DNA of 22,042 nucleotides from Chlorobiota bacterium. GTDB lineage: Bacteria; Bacteroidota; Bacteroidia; Flavobacteriales; Flavobacteriaceae. The notes under the pieces were generated by a model. That model searched no databases. It had not been told where the DNA came from and saw nothing but the letters and a program-made list of their open reading frames with translations. Every line of letters begins with the position of its first letter. Within the stretch, counting starts at the first letter, position 1. Shown one piece after another: positions 1-7,554 of this stretch. The DNA lies in NCBI GenBank assembly GCA_013153655.1, contig JAADEB010000029.1, positions 1-22,042 of the forward strand. The letters are read 5' to 3'. A program made the position numbers and the translations under genes.

Positions 1-1
1 G

Positions 2-856
2 GTTTATGTGGGTTCCGATTGTGATAACACGAGTTATGATTTTTGGGAAGATTATTTTTGTGTATCGTATCATGCACAATACACGGAAGATTTCTCCCAA
101 AACAATCTGCCTTGCTGGAAAAACAAAACAGATGAATATCCTAATTGGATAAGAGACGGATTGGGAGATTTTTGGCAAATAGGCGACTTTCCCATGGATG
201 CCACTATGGGTCAAGCACTTTTTAGCCCGAACCCCGATTATTTCACTTCGGACCGGGTATGGCTCATTTCGCCGCGCATCGAAATTTCGGGTCCCGATGC
301 CAACTTACAAATGGATGTGGCGGCCGTGGATTCCGACAACCGCCAATATATCACACTGGCTTCCAATGACACCGTCCAGGTATTGATCACCACCGATGAA
401 GGCCAAAACTGGACTTTGCTTCATGAATGGAGTGGCAACCAAGCCCTTTCCGGACTTACGCACCTGCAAGAAGACCTGAGTGCCTATGACGGCCTATACG
501 TACGTTTTGCACTGACAGTAAAACTCGCCTCCTTTACGCCGATGGCACCCTCATCCACGGGTACCAAACGCGTGTATTTCGACAATTTCCAAGTCAACGG
601 AACATTAAACAGCCCTGAGGCCTCCTTGGATAATACCTGGCGGCTCTATCCCAATCCGGCCGGTGAATCCCTCCATTGGAAGAGCAAAATTCCGGTACTT
701 GGTGTACAAATCACCGATCTTTCGGGTAAGGTATTGATGGAATTGAACAAGCCTAAGGAAAATATCATATTTACCGGAAATTTAAGTCCCGGGGTGTATG
801 TATTGCGACTAACCACAATCGAAGGGGAAAGTGCACGGTATTTTATCAAAAAATAA
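2..856 (+). CDS. T9SS-exported protein, 3' part (choice-of-anchor J-like domain plus type A sorting domain)
   Basis: The reading frame is open at the left edge, so this is only the C-terminal part of a longer gene. The GTG at position 8 is not a convincing start because the frame continues upstream of it. About the first 180 visible residues resemble the choice-of-anchor J / cleaved-adhesin beta-sandwich: a PCWKN segment near the beginning, then a WLISPRIEISG stretch, then a TTDEGQNWTLLHEW stretch, all typical of that family. The last ~75 residues match a type A T9SS sorting domain: WRLYPNPAGESL, then ITDLSGKVL, then LSPGVYVLRL, ending in FIKK. Proteins of this kind cross the outer membrane through the type IX system, and the sorting domain is then cleaved. 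The N-terminal part, and therefore the enzymatic or adhesive role, lies outside the window. The domain assignment is from recalled motifs, not a search. Confidence 0.85.
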   Translation, partial: VYVGSDCDNTSYDFWEDYFCVSYHAQYTEDFSQNNLPCWKNKTDEYPNWIRDGLGDFWQIGDFPMDATMGQALFSPNPDYFTSDRVWLISPRIEISGPDANLQMDVAAVDSDNRQYITLASNDTVQVLITTDEGQNWTLLHEWSGNQALSGLTHLQEDLSAYDGLYVRFALTVKLASFTPMAPSSTGTKRVYFDNFQVNGTLNSPEASLDNTWRLYPNPAGESLHWKSKIPVLGVQITDLSGKVLMELNKPKENIIFTGNLSPGVYVLRLTTIEGESARYFIKK

Positions 857-922
857 AAACGTACACTCTCTCCAAACCCTATATGGGTTCTAATGCCTTG
901 AATAAAGGTGAAGTAGTGAAAA

Positions 923-2830
923 TTATTCCTCTTCCAATAAGTGGGAACACGCCTCTTGGTGTTGTTCCCACGTTTGGTATAAATGGTCTATTTCCTCTTT
1001 CAAAAGAGCGTAAGTTTTGTAAAAATCCGCATCACCGGCTTCGCCGCCTGCCAAGCGGCTTTCCATGGCCGATAATTCGGCTTCTTTGACCTCAATCTCC
1101 GCCTCGATCTTGCGTAACCTGTTTTCGCAGCGGCGGCGTTCCTTGGACCTTTGGCGGTGGATTCGGCCTTTTTTGGCGTTTTGTTCTTCCTTGGATTGAT
1201 GGCCCGGAGCGGAGGTTTGGCGTTCCAATTCTTCCAGACCATTCACCCGGCGAACGGAAAGAAAGTCATTGATATCGCCGGGAAATTTACGCACTTCCAA
1301 AGGACGGAATTCCCAGGTTTGCTCCGTGAGGCCTTCCAGAAAATCGCGGTCGTGGGACACCACGATCAAGGTGCCGGAAAAATCTTTCAAAGCCGATTTG
1401 AGCACCTCCTTGGAAGGAATATCCAGGTGGTGGGTGGGTTCGTCCAGGATCAGTACGTTGAAGGATTGGAGCATCATGCCCGCCAAGGCCACGCGATTGC
1501 GCTCTCCTCCGGACAACACACCGATGGGTTTGTACACATCATCACCCGGGAACAGGAAAGCCCCCGCCACATCACGTACACGGCTCCGGGTTTGGTCCGT
1601 AGCTCGGTCTTCCAGGTAATCCAGAATACGCATATGTTCGGGTAGTTTCCGGCTGCTGTCCTGTGCCAAATAGCCAATCCGCACGTTGTGCCCGCGTTCC
1701 AAGCGGCCTTCGTAATCGTTTTCGCCCGCCAGAATGGAAGCCAAAGTGGTTTTGCCCATGCCGTTGCGCCCTACGAAGGCTATTTTTTCGCCCCGTGCCA
1801 TGTGGAATTCCAAGTCTTTCAACACCTGCTTCGACCCGTAGGATTTCGACAGGCCTTCGGCGCGGAAAACCACCTTACCCGGCGGAGCGGCTTCGGGAAA
1901 ACGAATACGCACCGGCGGTACATCGGGTTCCGGCACGTTGATGCGCTCCATTTTTTCCAGTTTTTTAATCAGGGATTGAGCGAAGGAAGCCTTGGTAGCC
2001 TTGTAGCGGAAGCGGTCGATGAGCTGCTGCATGTGTTTGATTTCCTTTTCCTGATTGGCGGCATCGCGGCGCATTTTTTCGATGATTTCCTTCTTTTTTT
2101 GCTGAAATTCCGAATACGGAAAAGGCAAATCCAGGTAGCCTTCCGGCCAAAGTTCCAGCGTGCGCGTACTGACCTTGTCCAGAAAACGGCGGTCGTGGGA
2201 CACCAGGATCACCATCCCTTCGTATCCGGCCAGGAATTGTTCCAGCCAAATGATGCTTTCGAGGTCCAGGTAGTTGGTGGGTTCGTCCAGCAAAAGCAGG
2301 TCGTTGGGGGCGGCCAGGATTTTGGCCAATTCCACGCGCATTTGCCAGCCGCCCGAAAAGGACGCCAGCGGCCGGTGGAAATCGTCCCGTGAAAATCCCA
2401 GACCTTTCAACACCCGTTCCAAACGTCCGCGATAAGTGTAACCGCCCAGGAGTTCGTAGCGATAGGTCAAGGCGGCCAGGCGTTCGGCGGCTTCGGCATC
2501 GGCTTGCCGTTCCATTTCGACTTCCAGGCGTTGGATTTCGGCTTCCAAGTTTTTGATTTCCGGGAAAGCGGTTTCGGCTTCTTCCATGAGCGTACGACCG
2601 GTGGCCGGACGGATCATTTGGCGCAGATAGCCTATGTGCATATCCTTGGGACGGTGTATGTGGCCTTCGGCGGGTTCTATTTCGCCGGCAATGGCACGCA
2701 GCAAAGTGGTTTTACCCGCTCCGTTGCGTCCGGTCAAGGCCAAACGTTCACCTTTACTCATCTGAAAGGAAATGTCTTCCACAATGGTGGTTCCGCCCAG
2801 GACGATATGTACGTTTTCCAATCGAAGCAT
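923..2830 (-). CDS. ABC-F family ATPase (ribosome-associated, Uup/YdiF-like)
   Basis: A 635-residue protein with two ABC ATPase domains and no membrane segments, which is the ABC-F layout. Domain 1 has a Walker A at residues 34-42 (GRNGAGKTT), a signature FSGGW near 160, and a Walker B with LLLLDEPTNYLD near 177-190. The linker at about 240-300 is highly charged and alpha-helical, as expected for the P-site tRNA interaction motif. Domain 2 has GRNGMGKTT near 353, LSGGERNRVALAG near 438, and LILDEPTHHLD near 458. A charged coiled coil fills roughly residues 555-635, like the C-terminal extension of Uup/YdiF members. ABC-F proteins bind the ribosomal E site and relieve stalls or give antibiotic protection; which of these applies here cannot be told. 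The ATG at 2830 gives a normal N-terminus beginning MLRLENVH. No consensus promoter was found just upstream. Confidence 0.93.
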   Translation of the reverse strand: MLRLENVHIVLGGTTIVEDISFQMSKGERLALTGRNGAGKTTLLRAIAGEIEPAEGHIHRPKDMHIGYLRQMIRPATGRTLMEEAETAFPEIKNLEAEIQRLEVEMERQADAEAAERLAALTYRYELLGGYTYRGRLERVLKGLGFSRDDFHRPLASFSGGWQMRVELAKILAAPNDLLLLDEPTNYLDLESIIWLEQFLAGYEGMVILVSHDRRFLDKVSTRTLELWPEGYLDLPFPYSEFQQKKKEIIEKMRRDAANQEKEIKHMQQLIDRFRYKATKASFAQSLIKKLEKMERINVPEPDVPPVRIRFPEAAPPGKVVFRAEGLSKSYGSKQVLKDLEFHMARGEKIAFVGRNGMGKTTLASILAGENDYEGRLERGHNVRIGYLAQDSSRKLPEHMRILDYLEDRATDQTRSRVRDVAGAFLFPGDDVYKPIGVLSGGERNRVALAGMMLQSFNVLILDEPTHHLDIPSKEVLKSALKDFSGTLIVVSHDRDFLEGLTEQTWEFRPLEVRKFPGDINDFLSVRRVNGLEELERQTSAPGHQSKEEQNAKKGRIHRQRSKERRRCENRLRKIEAEIEVKEAELSAMESRLAGGEAGDADFYKTYALLKEEIDHLYQTWEQHQEACSHLLEEE

Positions 2831-3014
2831 CTTCCGGTTTGTCGGGCAATAATATAACTTTTTTGGGTGATATGCGTGGATATAACCGTTTGAAACGGGA
2901 TTAATATTAAGCGAGATTTTTTTTAAAAAGTAGAGATTGATTATTTAAATGTTCTTTACAAACTAAAATCCCATTTATTCATTTCCATCAATATGAGCCA
3001 TTAAAACGACCGGC

Positions 3015-3866
3015 TTACCGGCGCTCAATCTTAATATCTTGCTTGATTTTTGTTTTGGACTTTCCATTCATTGTCAAGTTTTCCAGTTTCACGGTCATAT
3101 CCATTTCAAGGTCCGTATCGTTTCGGATTATGTATGTTTGTTTAAGATCATAAACGGCTATACCGCCACCGACTCCGGAAGCGTGCACCTCCCATTTATC
3201 CGTTTTCGAGTCCAATGAAAGGGTTTGTTTTATGTCGAAGATAGCTTTGTCATCTTTAATTTCGATAAGTTTATATTTTGATATTATCATCATTTTCATT
3301 TGAGAAAGCCCTTCCATCGGAAAATTTACGGGAACTTTTTGTTCAAATTCGTCACCGATTTTTAAAGGATGATCGGGAAATTTTATACTATTTTGAATTT
3401 CTTCTGCCATTTTCTTCAAAATATTCTTTGATTGTTTGTCAAAATATGAACTTATTACGCTATCAATTTTAATTTTATTGTTTTCGGTATATTTTCCGAT
3501 AACGACCAAACCCGAAAGCGGACTCACGATTTGTTCTTCTTTCCCGTTTATTTTCTTAATAATCTTTATCTTTTCATATTCCATTCTTAACCCGAACATA
3601 TTATCTTCATCAAGAGAATCGGTAATCGTTTTTACGGTAAATTCTTTTTTTATTTCCTCGACAAGCGGCAGACCGGTTCCATTTGCTTTAATCTTTTCCA
3701 GTATTTCTTTCGGCCCGTCAAAATTTATTATGCTTTTTGATTCCGCTACATAATTCATCGTATAAATCGAATTAGGTTTTAACTTAGGACTAAACCGTAT
3801 TTCCCGGTTAGGCTTATAGAAAGAAAGCCCTAGCAGAATTAAAACAAAAGGTAGAAAATATTTCAT
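3015..3866 (-). CDS. Secreted protein of unknown function, AT-rich (possibly DUF6263-like)
   Basis: A 283-residue protein starting with MKYFLPFVLILLGLSF, a short hydrophobic stretch that looks like a signal peptide. There is no cysteine for lipidation. The rest is rich in K, I, E and D, with a PLKIGDEFEQKVPV segment around residues 170-185 followed by alternating beta-like strands. This recalls the DUF6263 family of Bacteroidota exported proteins, but I am not certain of that assignment. The gene is visibly richer in A and T than its neighbours: Lys and Ile codons dominate and the third positions are mostly A/T, whereas the flanking genes are close to balanced. It stands alone, with 148 bp to the next gene upstream and 184 bp to the ABC-F gene downstream. 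A short CCGG-TAAG-CCGG hairpin spans its stop codon. Function unknown. Confidence 0.8.
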   Translation of the reverse strand: MKYFLPFVLILLGLSFYKPNREIRFSPKLKPNSIYTMNYVAESKSIINFDGPKEILEKIKANGTGLPLVEEIKKEFTVKTITDSLDEDNMFGLRMEYEKIKIIKKINGKEEQIVSPLSGLVVIGKYTENNKIKIDSVISSYFDKQSKNILKKMAEEIQNSIKFPDHPLKIGDEFEQKVPVNFPMEGLSQMKMMIISKYKLIEIKDDKAIFDIKQTLSLDSKTDKWEVHASGVGGGIAVYDLKQTYIIRNDTDLEMDMTVKLENLTMNGKSKTKIKQDIKIERR

Positions 3867-4002
3867 ATTTCTTTCATTTTTCTTTCAAAAAATATACATA
3901 TACAAAGAAAGCATAATATTTATTCTGCCTCCATATTCTCTTTATCTTTATAAGATTTATCCTCTTTGAAACATTTGACACAAAGAACTTAACAAAAAAA
4001 AA

Positions 4003-4716
4003 TTACATTCCCCAAATCAATCGTTGGATGATCTTCCCGTTCCGGATAACCCAATAAACGTAAAAGGAATAACATCCGTCGCCGCCGTTTTGCTCGATTA
4101 CATAAATGTTGCCAATCCGGTAATAGGTGAATTTGTCCTTGTCATCGCTCGTAAATCGCGGCTCTTTGTAGGATAGATTCAATAAGTCCTTGTAGAGATA
4201 TTCCGGCTGCCGTATGCGGTGGCCCCTGAATTCCATATACATTTGGCGGATATAATCGGATGGGGCCCGGTCGGGAAAGTATCCGTAATAGCGATTTACG
4301 GCACCCAGTGTCCGGTTTGGTTTCCTGCCCGTGATGAAAATCAATTTGAGCGGGATGCTGTCGGTTTGTTTAGTCCGGTCCAAAAGCGCAAAACGATTGG
4401 AAAAAATATAACCTTTGATATAAGAATAAGCTCCCGAAGATGTCTTGCGGTCCCATGAATCCGTGGGTACATACACTTGGTACCAAGGACTGTTTTCCAC
4501 CGGAACGGCATAAAACAACCTGTGTGCCGGAATGCGATATACCATTGGCGAAAAGGCGTCCGGCTTAGCGTACACATCGATGGAATCCGTTGCCAAGACC
4601 AAGAAATCGCCGTGGGTGATGTCGTCCGGCACCATATCCGTCGGTTGCGCCCGAAGCCACAAGCCGGCGATTAAAAACACCGTGAGGAAAAGATTTTTCA
4701 TCGAAATACGGTTCAT
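4003..4716 (-). CDS. Secreted protein of unknown function, possible SH3-like N-terminal domain
   Basis: A 237-residue protein. The N-terminus MNRISMKNLFLTVFLIAG, continuing into LWLRAQ, is a signal peptide with a likely cut after the AQ. The stretch after it (DFLVLATDSIDVYAKPDAFS to about residue 110) resembles the beginning of a bacterial SH3 domain, including a WYQVYVP strand and a later YIKGYIFSNRF strand. The C-terminal part is rich in Tyr and ends with two predicted strands around YRIGNIYVIEQNGGDGCYSF. No catalytic motif is seen. Its ATG shares one base with the stop of the phosphoesterase gene (TAATG), which favours this start over the Met at residue 6 and suggests translational coupling. 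It is the last gene of the operon beginning at 6958. On the transcribed strand a run of nine T follows directly after the stop, without an obvious hairpin. Confidence 0.8.
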   Translation of the reverse strand: MNRISMKNLFLTVFLIAGLWLRAQPTDMVPDDITHGDFLVLATDSIDVYAKPDAFSPMVYRIPAHRLFYAVPVENSPWYQVYVPTDSWDRKTSSGAYSYIKGYIFSNRFALLDRTKQTDSIPLKLIFITGRKPNRTLGAVNRYYGYFPDRAPSDYIRQMYMEFRGHRIRQPEYLYKDLLNLSYKEPRFTSDDKDKFTYYRIGNIYVIEQNGGDGCYSFYVYWVIRNGKIIQRLIWGM

Positions 4717-5219
4717 TATCCGTGTTTTCTGTCCCGCTCAATCACTTCCAGGTCCTTCAATTGTCCTTCTTCCAGGTGAAAGCGAAGCATGGTACGTTTC
4801 TTATGAAAACCCGAACGGCCCGCCGCTCCCGGATTCATATGCATCAGGTGGCGGACCTTGTCCGGCATCACTTTCAGGATATGGGAATGCCCGGCTATGA
4901 ACACGTCCGGCCTGTATCGGTCGATAAGTTCCCGCGCCCGGGCGCTGTACCGCCCCGGATAACCGCCGATATGAAGCATGAGGAATTTCAGGCCGCCGTC
5001 TTCCCAATATGTGAATTCCGGCAGGGTTTGACGCAATATGCCTCCGTCTATGTTGCCATATACGGCTCTAACCGGCCCCTTGGTTTCCAGGCATTCCAAC
5101 ACTTGAAGGGAACCCACATCCCCGGCATGCCAGATTTCGTCCGCATCCGCGGCGTATTTGGCGATAAAATCATCGCAAGTGCCGTGCGTGTCGGACAGAA
5201 GGAGGATACGTTTGCTCAT
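4716..5219 (-). CDS. YfcE/MJ0936-family metallophosphoesterase
   Basis: A 167-residue calcineurin-like phosphoesterase. All metal-binding motifs of the YfcE family are present: Asp10 and His12 in SDTHG, Asp34 in AGDVG, Asn56 in GNID, His83 in MLHIGG, and His111/His113 in AGHSH. The family hydrolyses phosphodiesters with Mn2+-type metals; the natural substrate is generally unknown. The frame is open up to 5351, but the ATG at 5219 is the right start: MSKRILLLSDTHG is the canonical N-terminus, and this ATG overlaps by one base the stop of the plug-like gene (TAATG). The protein has no signal peptide, so it should be cytoplasmic, although the genes on both sides encode exported proteins. It also overlaps the downstream gene by one base in the same way. 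Confidence 0.95.
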   Translation of the reverse strand: MSKRILLLSDTHGTCDDFIAKYAADADEIWHAGDVGSLQVLECLETKGPVRAVYGNIDGGILRQTLPEFTYWEDGGLKFLMLHIGGYPGRYSARARELIDRYRPDVFIAGHSHILKVMPDKVRHLMHMNPGAAGRSGFHKKRTMLRFHLEEGQLKDLEVIERDRKHG

Positions 5220-6457
5220 TATTTCAAAGGTTTGCTGACGGCTTGGCCCATACCCACCACGCGTACGTAACGCGCACCCGGCGGGCGGTAGTACACCACG
5301 GCGGTATAACGATTTTCGGTTTCGGCAAACGACGGCGTAACGGCCGTCCAATCGATACGGCCATCCTTGTGGCGGCCTACGTAGTAGTAATCGTAGTAAC
5401 CCTGTTTGAGCAACACGGTGGTTTCGGCAAAATCCGCTCCTTCCACCGGCCGCAGGCGGTAGGCATCCGAGAGTTGCCAGTTGTTGAAACGCCCTACCAC
5501 GTAGATGTCCCTACCGGCAGCCAAATCTTTGGCTATGCGAAAATGGACGGGACCGTAGTCGGCGCCGGTGGCGGGATGCTCGGTTCCGGTGGCATCGAAG
5601 ATGTAGGAACCGTCGATATCGTTGTAGGTCATGTAGTGTGGCGAAGGCGCATACACCGGCAGGTAGTAATGATACAAATCGTCCAATTCCGAAAAATCCA
5701 CGCCGCGGTTGTAGCCCCGTTGGCGGCGCGTTTCGAAGGAGAGAAATTCGTTGCCGGCCGCCACGGTCATTTTTTGCGGGTCGTGGTAGCGCCATTCGTT
5801 GCCCAGGTTAAAGGTGGGTTGATGTAGCACAAGCGGTTCGAACAGGTTGGCGTTCCGGTAGATTTCGATGCGGATATCGGAAGCGGGATTGGCGCCTTGG
5901 AGACGTCCGGCATAAACGGTGAGTTCCAGCATATGGGAGGTGGCCACCGTGGCCGGGGCGTTGGTGCGCTTGGCTTGCAAACCCACGCTTACGGTTTTTT
6001 CGTAAAAAATAACGGGAATGTTGAACAACACGTTTTCATCTTCGTCCAGGATTTCCACCAGGTAATTGCCCGAAAGTTTGATGCGTGTGTTGCGGTTGGG
6101 TATGGAAAAGCTGTAATGCGTATAAGGTTGCAGGGTGGCGCGGGAATTTTCCTGGGTTTGAATCATATCGCTGTCGAATCCGTCGATGTATTCCTGTGGA
6201 AGCAAATTGGAAGGATGCCAATGCTCATCCATGCGGCGGATGCGGTAATAGTAGGATTTCTCGTCACCTTCCAGGTCGTCGAATTCGATGAAAAAACGCT
6301 CGTCCATGGCCGCAAACGGCACCACGTAGGGATAATCGTTGGCCGTGGCCCGGAGGCCGGCGATATGTTCCGGCGGCGCTTGATAGACGGCTCTTAATTG
6401 TGCGAATGCTCCGGGAAGCAAAAACAGTGTCAGCAGTATGAAAAGAAATGTTTTCAT
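5219..6457 (-). CDS. Type IX secretion system plug-like protein (DUF5103)
   Basis: A 412-residue exported protein with signal peptide MKTFLFILLTLFLLPGAFAQ. The sequence follows the DUF5103 pattern closely: FDDLEGDEKSYYYRIRRMD around residues 58-76, then WHPSNLLPQEYIDGFD, then TLQPYTHYSFSIPN and SGNYLVEILDEDEN. The C-terminal third contains a VVGRFNNWQ strand and a YYDYYYVGR strand. In Flavobacterium johnsoniae a protein of this family was seen in the structure of the SprA translocon, closing its periplasmic side, hence the name Plug. The role here is inferred from that family. It is the second gene of an operon: 12 bp separate it from the DUF456 gene, and its TAA overlaps the ATG of the phosphoesterase. 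The two sorting-domain proteins in the window are the kind of cargo this system exports. Confidence 0.88.
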   Translation of the reverse strand: MKTFLFILLTLFLLPGAFAQLRAVYQAPPEHIAGLRATANDYPYVVPFAAMDERFFIEFDDLEGDEKSYYYRIRRMDEHWHPSNLLPQEYIDGFDSDMIQTQENSRATLQPYTHYSFSIPNRNTRIKLSGNYLVEILDEDENVLFNIPVIFYEKTVSVGLQAKRTNAPATVATSHMLELTVYAGRLQGANPASDIRIEIYRNANLFEPLVLHQPTFNLGNEWRYHDPQKMTVAAGNEFLSFETRRQRGYNRGVDFSELDDLYHYYLPVYAPSPHYMTYNDIDGSYIFDATGTEHPATGADYGPVHFRIAKDLAAGRDIYVVGRFNNWQLSDAYRLRPVEGADFAETTVLLKQGYYDYYYVGRHKDGRIDWTAVTPSFAETENRYTAVVYYRPPGARYVRVVGMGQAVSKPLK

Positions 6458-6469
6458 TCCGTTTCGGAT

Positions 6470-6958
6470 TTAAAAATATACCGGCCACACGGATTGGAAA
6501 AACAGGTAGGCAAAGTAGAGCGTAACGGCCAGTTTAAGACCCGTGGAAAACAGGAATCCCACCAATGAACCCAAGGCCGCGCGAAAGGCCTTATTGCCGT
6601 CGGATTGGTGCATCATTTCGGCGATGAAGGCCCCCAGAAACGGTCCCAAAATCACGCCGAACGGAATAGGCGTAAAAATCCCGATGAGCAGGCCCAGCGT
6701 GGCGCCCCAAACGCCGTATTTGGTACCGCCGAATTTTTTGGTCCCCATGGCCGGCACCACGTAGTCCAACACATGCACCACCACGGCTATGCCCAGCGTG
6801 GTCCACACCATATCCCAATCTTCGGGAACCTTGTCCGTCCATTGCAAGAGCAACAATGCCGCCCAGGCCAAAATAGGCCCCGGAAGCGCCGGCAAAATGC
6901 ATCCGATGATGCCCAATACAATGAGGATAACCCCCAAAATAATTAGCAGAATGTCCAT
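6470..6958 (-). CDS. DUF456 family membrane protein
   Basis: A 162-residue, strongly hydrophobic protein with about four to five membrane segments. It has the hallmarks of DUF456: an N-terminal helix with GIIGCILPALPGP around residues 16-31, a Gly-rich segment with GTKKFGGTKYGVWGATLG near the middle, and GIFTPIPFGVILGPFLGAF followed by a cytoplasmic loop and a last helix. No biochemical function is established for this family. It is the promoter-proximal gene of the operon that continues with the plug-like protein 12 bp downstream. A TAnnTTTG-type -7 box lies 19-26 bp upstream of its ATG. Confidence 0.88.
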   Translation of the reverse strand: MDILLIILGVILIVLGIIGCILPALPGPILAWAALLLLQWTDKVPEDWDMVWTTLGIAVVVHVLDYVVPAMGTKKFGGTKYGVWGATLGLLIGIFTPIPFGVILGPFLGAFIAEMMHQSDGNKAFRAALGSLVGFLFSTGLKLAVTLYFAYLFFQSVWPVYF

Positions 6959-6976
6959 ATCTTGGCGTTAACTTTT

Positions 6977-7010
6977 CAAAAATAATGATTTATTCCGTTC
7001 AAAACACAAA
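6977..7010 (-). promoter_or_regulatory. Putative Bacteroidota-type promoter for the DUF456-plug-yfcE operon
   Basis: Read on the minus strand, TATTTTTG at 6984-6977 matches the -7 consensus TAnnTTTG exactly. TTTG at 7010-7007 gives a 22-bp spacing to it; an alternative TTTG at 7003-7000 gives 15 bp. The usual spacing is near 18-20, so the -33 box is uncertain. The leader to the ATG at 6958 would be about 13 nt. Confidence 0.5.
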
Positions 7011-7046
7011 TTGTGCCAAAACGATTTAAATTTTTACCGGTAAAAA
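7005..7046. promoter_or_regulatory. Two palindromes upstream of the DUF456-plug operon
   Basis: A perfect 16-bp palindrome TTTTTACCGGTAAAAA lies at 7031-7046, and an 11-bp one (CACAA-A-TTGTG) at 7005-7015. The second overlaps the proposed -33 box. The first lies about 50-60 bp upstream of the expected transcription start, where an activator could bind. No regulator is identified; this is inference from symmetry and position. Confidence 0.35.
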
Positions 7047-7317
7047 CTTTTCACTTCAACCTTACATAAATCATTCGAACATTTTCCATTGTTTTTTTAA
7101 TAAAAAAGAATAGAATTACTATTACAAGATACACGATATCGGCAAAAAAGAAAAAATATTTTCCATGGGATAATTCAATGCCCGAAAATAATTATACCGT
7201 TTTTACGACAAAAAAATCATTAATACAGTTAAAAATGCGACTAGCTCAAAACTAACTAGTTTTCTTACAACACATTAACCCAAAATAAATATTTTTTACA
7301 TGATTTGGATTGAAATA

Positions 7318-7347
7318 TTTGACTTATTAAAAATTTACGTATATTTG
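7318..7347 (+). promoter_or_regulatory. Promoter of tRNA-Ala
   Basis: TTTG at 7318-7321 and TATATTTG at 7340-7347 are separated by 18 bp. Both boxes match the Bacteroidota primary sigma consensus exactly (-33 TTG, -7 TAnnTTTG). The start of transcription is expected near 7353, about 24 nt before the mature tRNA. Confidence 0.8.
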
Positions 7348-7376
7348 CCATCGCAAAAGTTCATTAAACAACAAAC

Positions 7377-7450
7377 GGGGCCGTAGCTCAGTTGGCTAGA
7401 GCGCTTGAATGGCATTCAAGAGGTCGTGGGTTCGACTCCCATCGGCTCCA
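7377..7450 (+). tRNA. tRNA-Ala (anticodon GGC)
   Basis: A complete 74-nt cloverleaf. The acceptor stem GGGGCCG pairs with CGGCTCC (one G-U), followed by discriminator A at 7450. The D arm is GCTC/GAGC with loop AGTTGGCTA. The anticodon stem CTTGA/TCAAG holds the loop ATGGCAT, with anticodon GGC at 7411-7413, reading GCC and GCU alanine codons. The T arm is GTGGG-TTCGACT-CCCAT. The 3' CCA is not encoded, so it must be added after transcription. Confidence 0.97.
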
Positions 7451-7454
7451 CTAT

Positions 7455-7486
7455 AAAAAACGCCTCAAAGAATCGAGGCGTTTTTT
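7455..7486 (+). terminator. Rho-independent terminator of tRNA-Ala
   Basis: Six A, then CGCCTC, an 8-nt loop, GAGGCG, then six T. The GC stem is 6 bp and can extend through the A/T flanks to 12 bp. It starts 5 nt after the tRNA. The A-run on its left makes it potentially bidirectional. Confidence 0.9.
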
Positions 7487-7505
7487 ATATCATACATTTT
7501 ATCAT

Positions 7506-7535
7506 AAAAAAGGCCGCTCTATTCGAGCGGCCTTT
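7506..7535 (-). terminator. Rho-independent terminator of the 734-aa T9SS cargo gene
   Basis: On the minus strand the stem AAAGGCCGCTC pairs with GAGCGGCCTTT around a 5-nt loop, followed by a run of six T. It lies about 20 bp after the stop of the gene at 7555-9759. Together with the tRNA terminator it forms a back-to-back pair between convergent units. Confidence 0.88.
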
Positions 7536-7554
7536 GTTTGATGATGAATTACTT

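Larger units (their letters stand above)
6959..7376. other. Gene-free region between the divergent DUF456 operon and tRNA-Ala
   Basis: This 418-bp stretch is very AT-rich. It holds the operon promoter and palindromes at its left end and the tRNA promoter at its right end. Between about 7050 and 7318 there is no open frame of note and no structure beyond short A/T runs and a weak ACTAG/CTAGT inverted repeat around 7240-7260. Confidence 0.6.

Noticed and set aside
857..922. Terminator between the two convergent genes
   Set aside because: Only a 5-bp AACCC/GGGTT hairpin without a T-run is visible; too weak to list.
5220..5351. 44-residue N-terminal extension of the YfcE-type phosphoesterase
   Set aside because: It overlaps the end of the plug-like gene and has no family similarity; the ATG at 5219 begins the canonical sequence and shares a base with the upstream stop.
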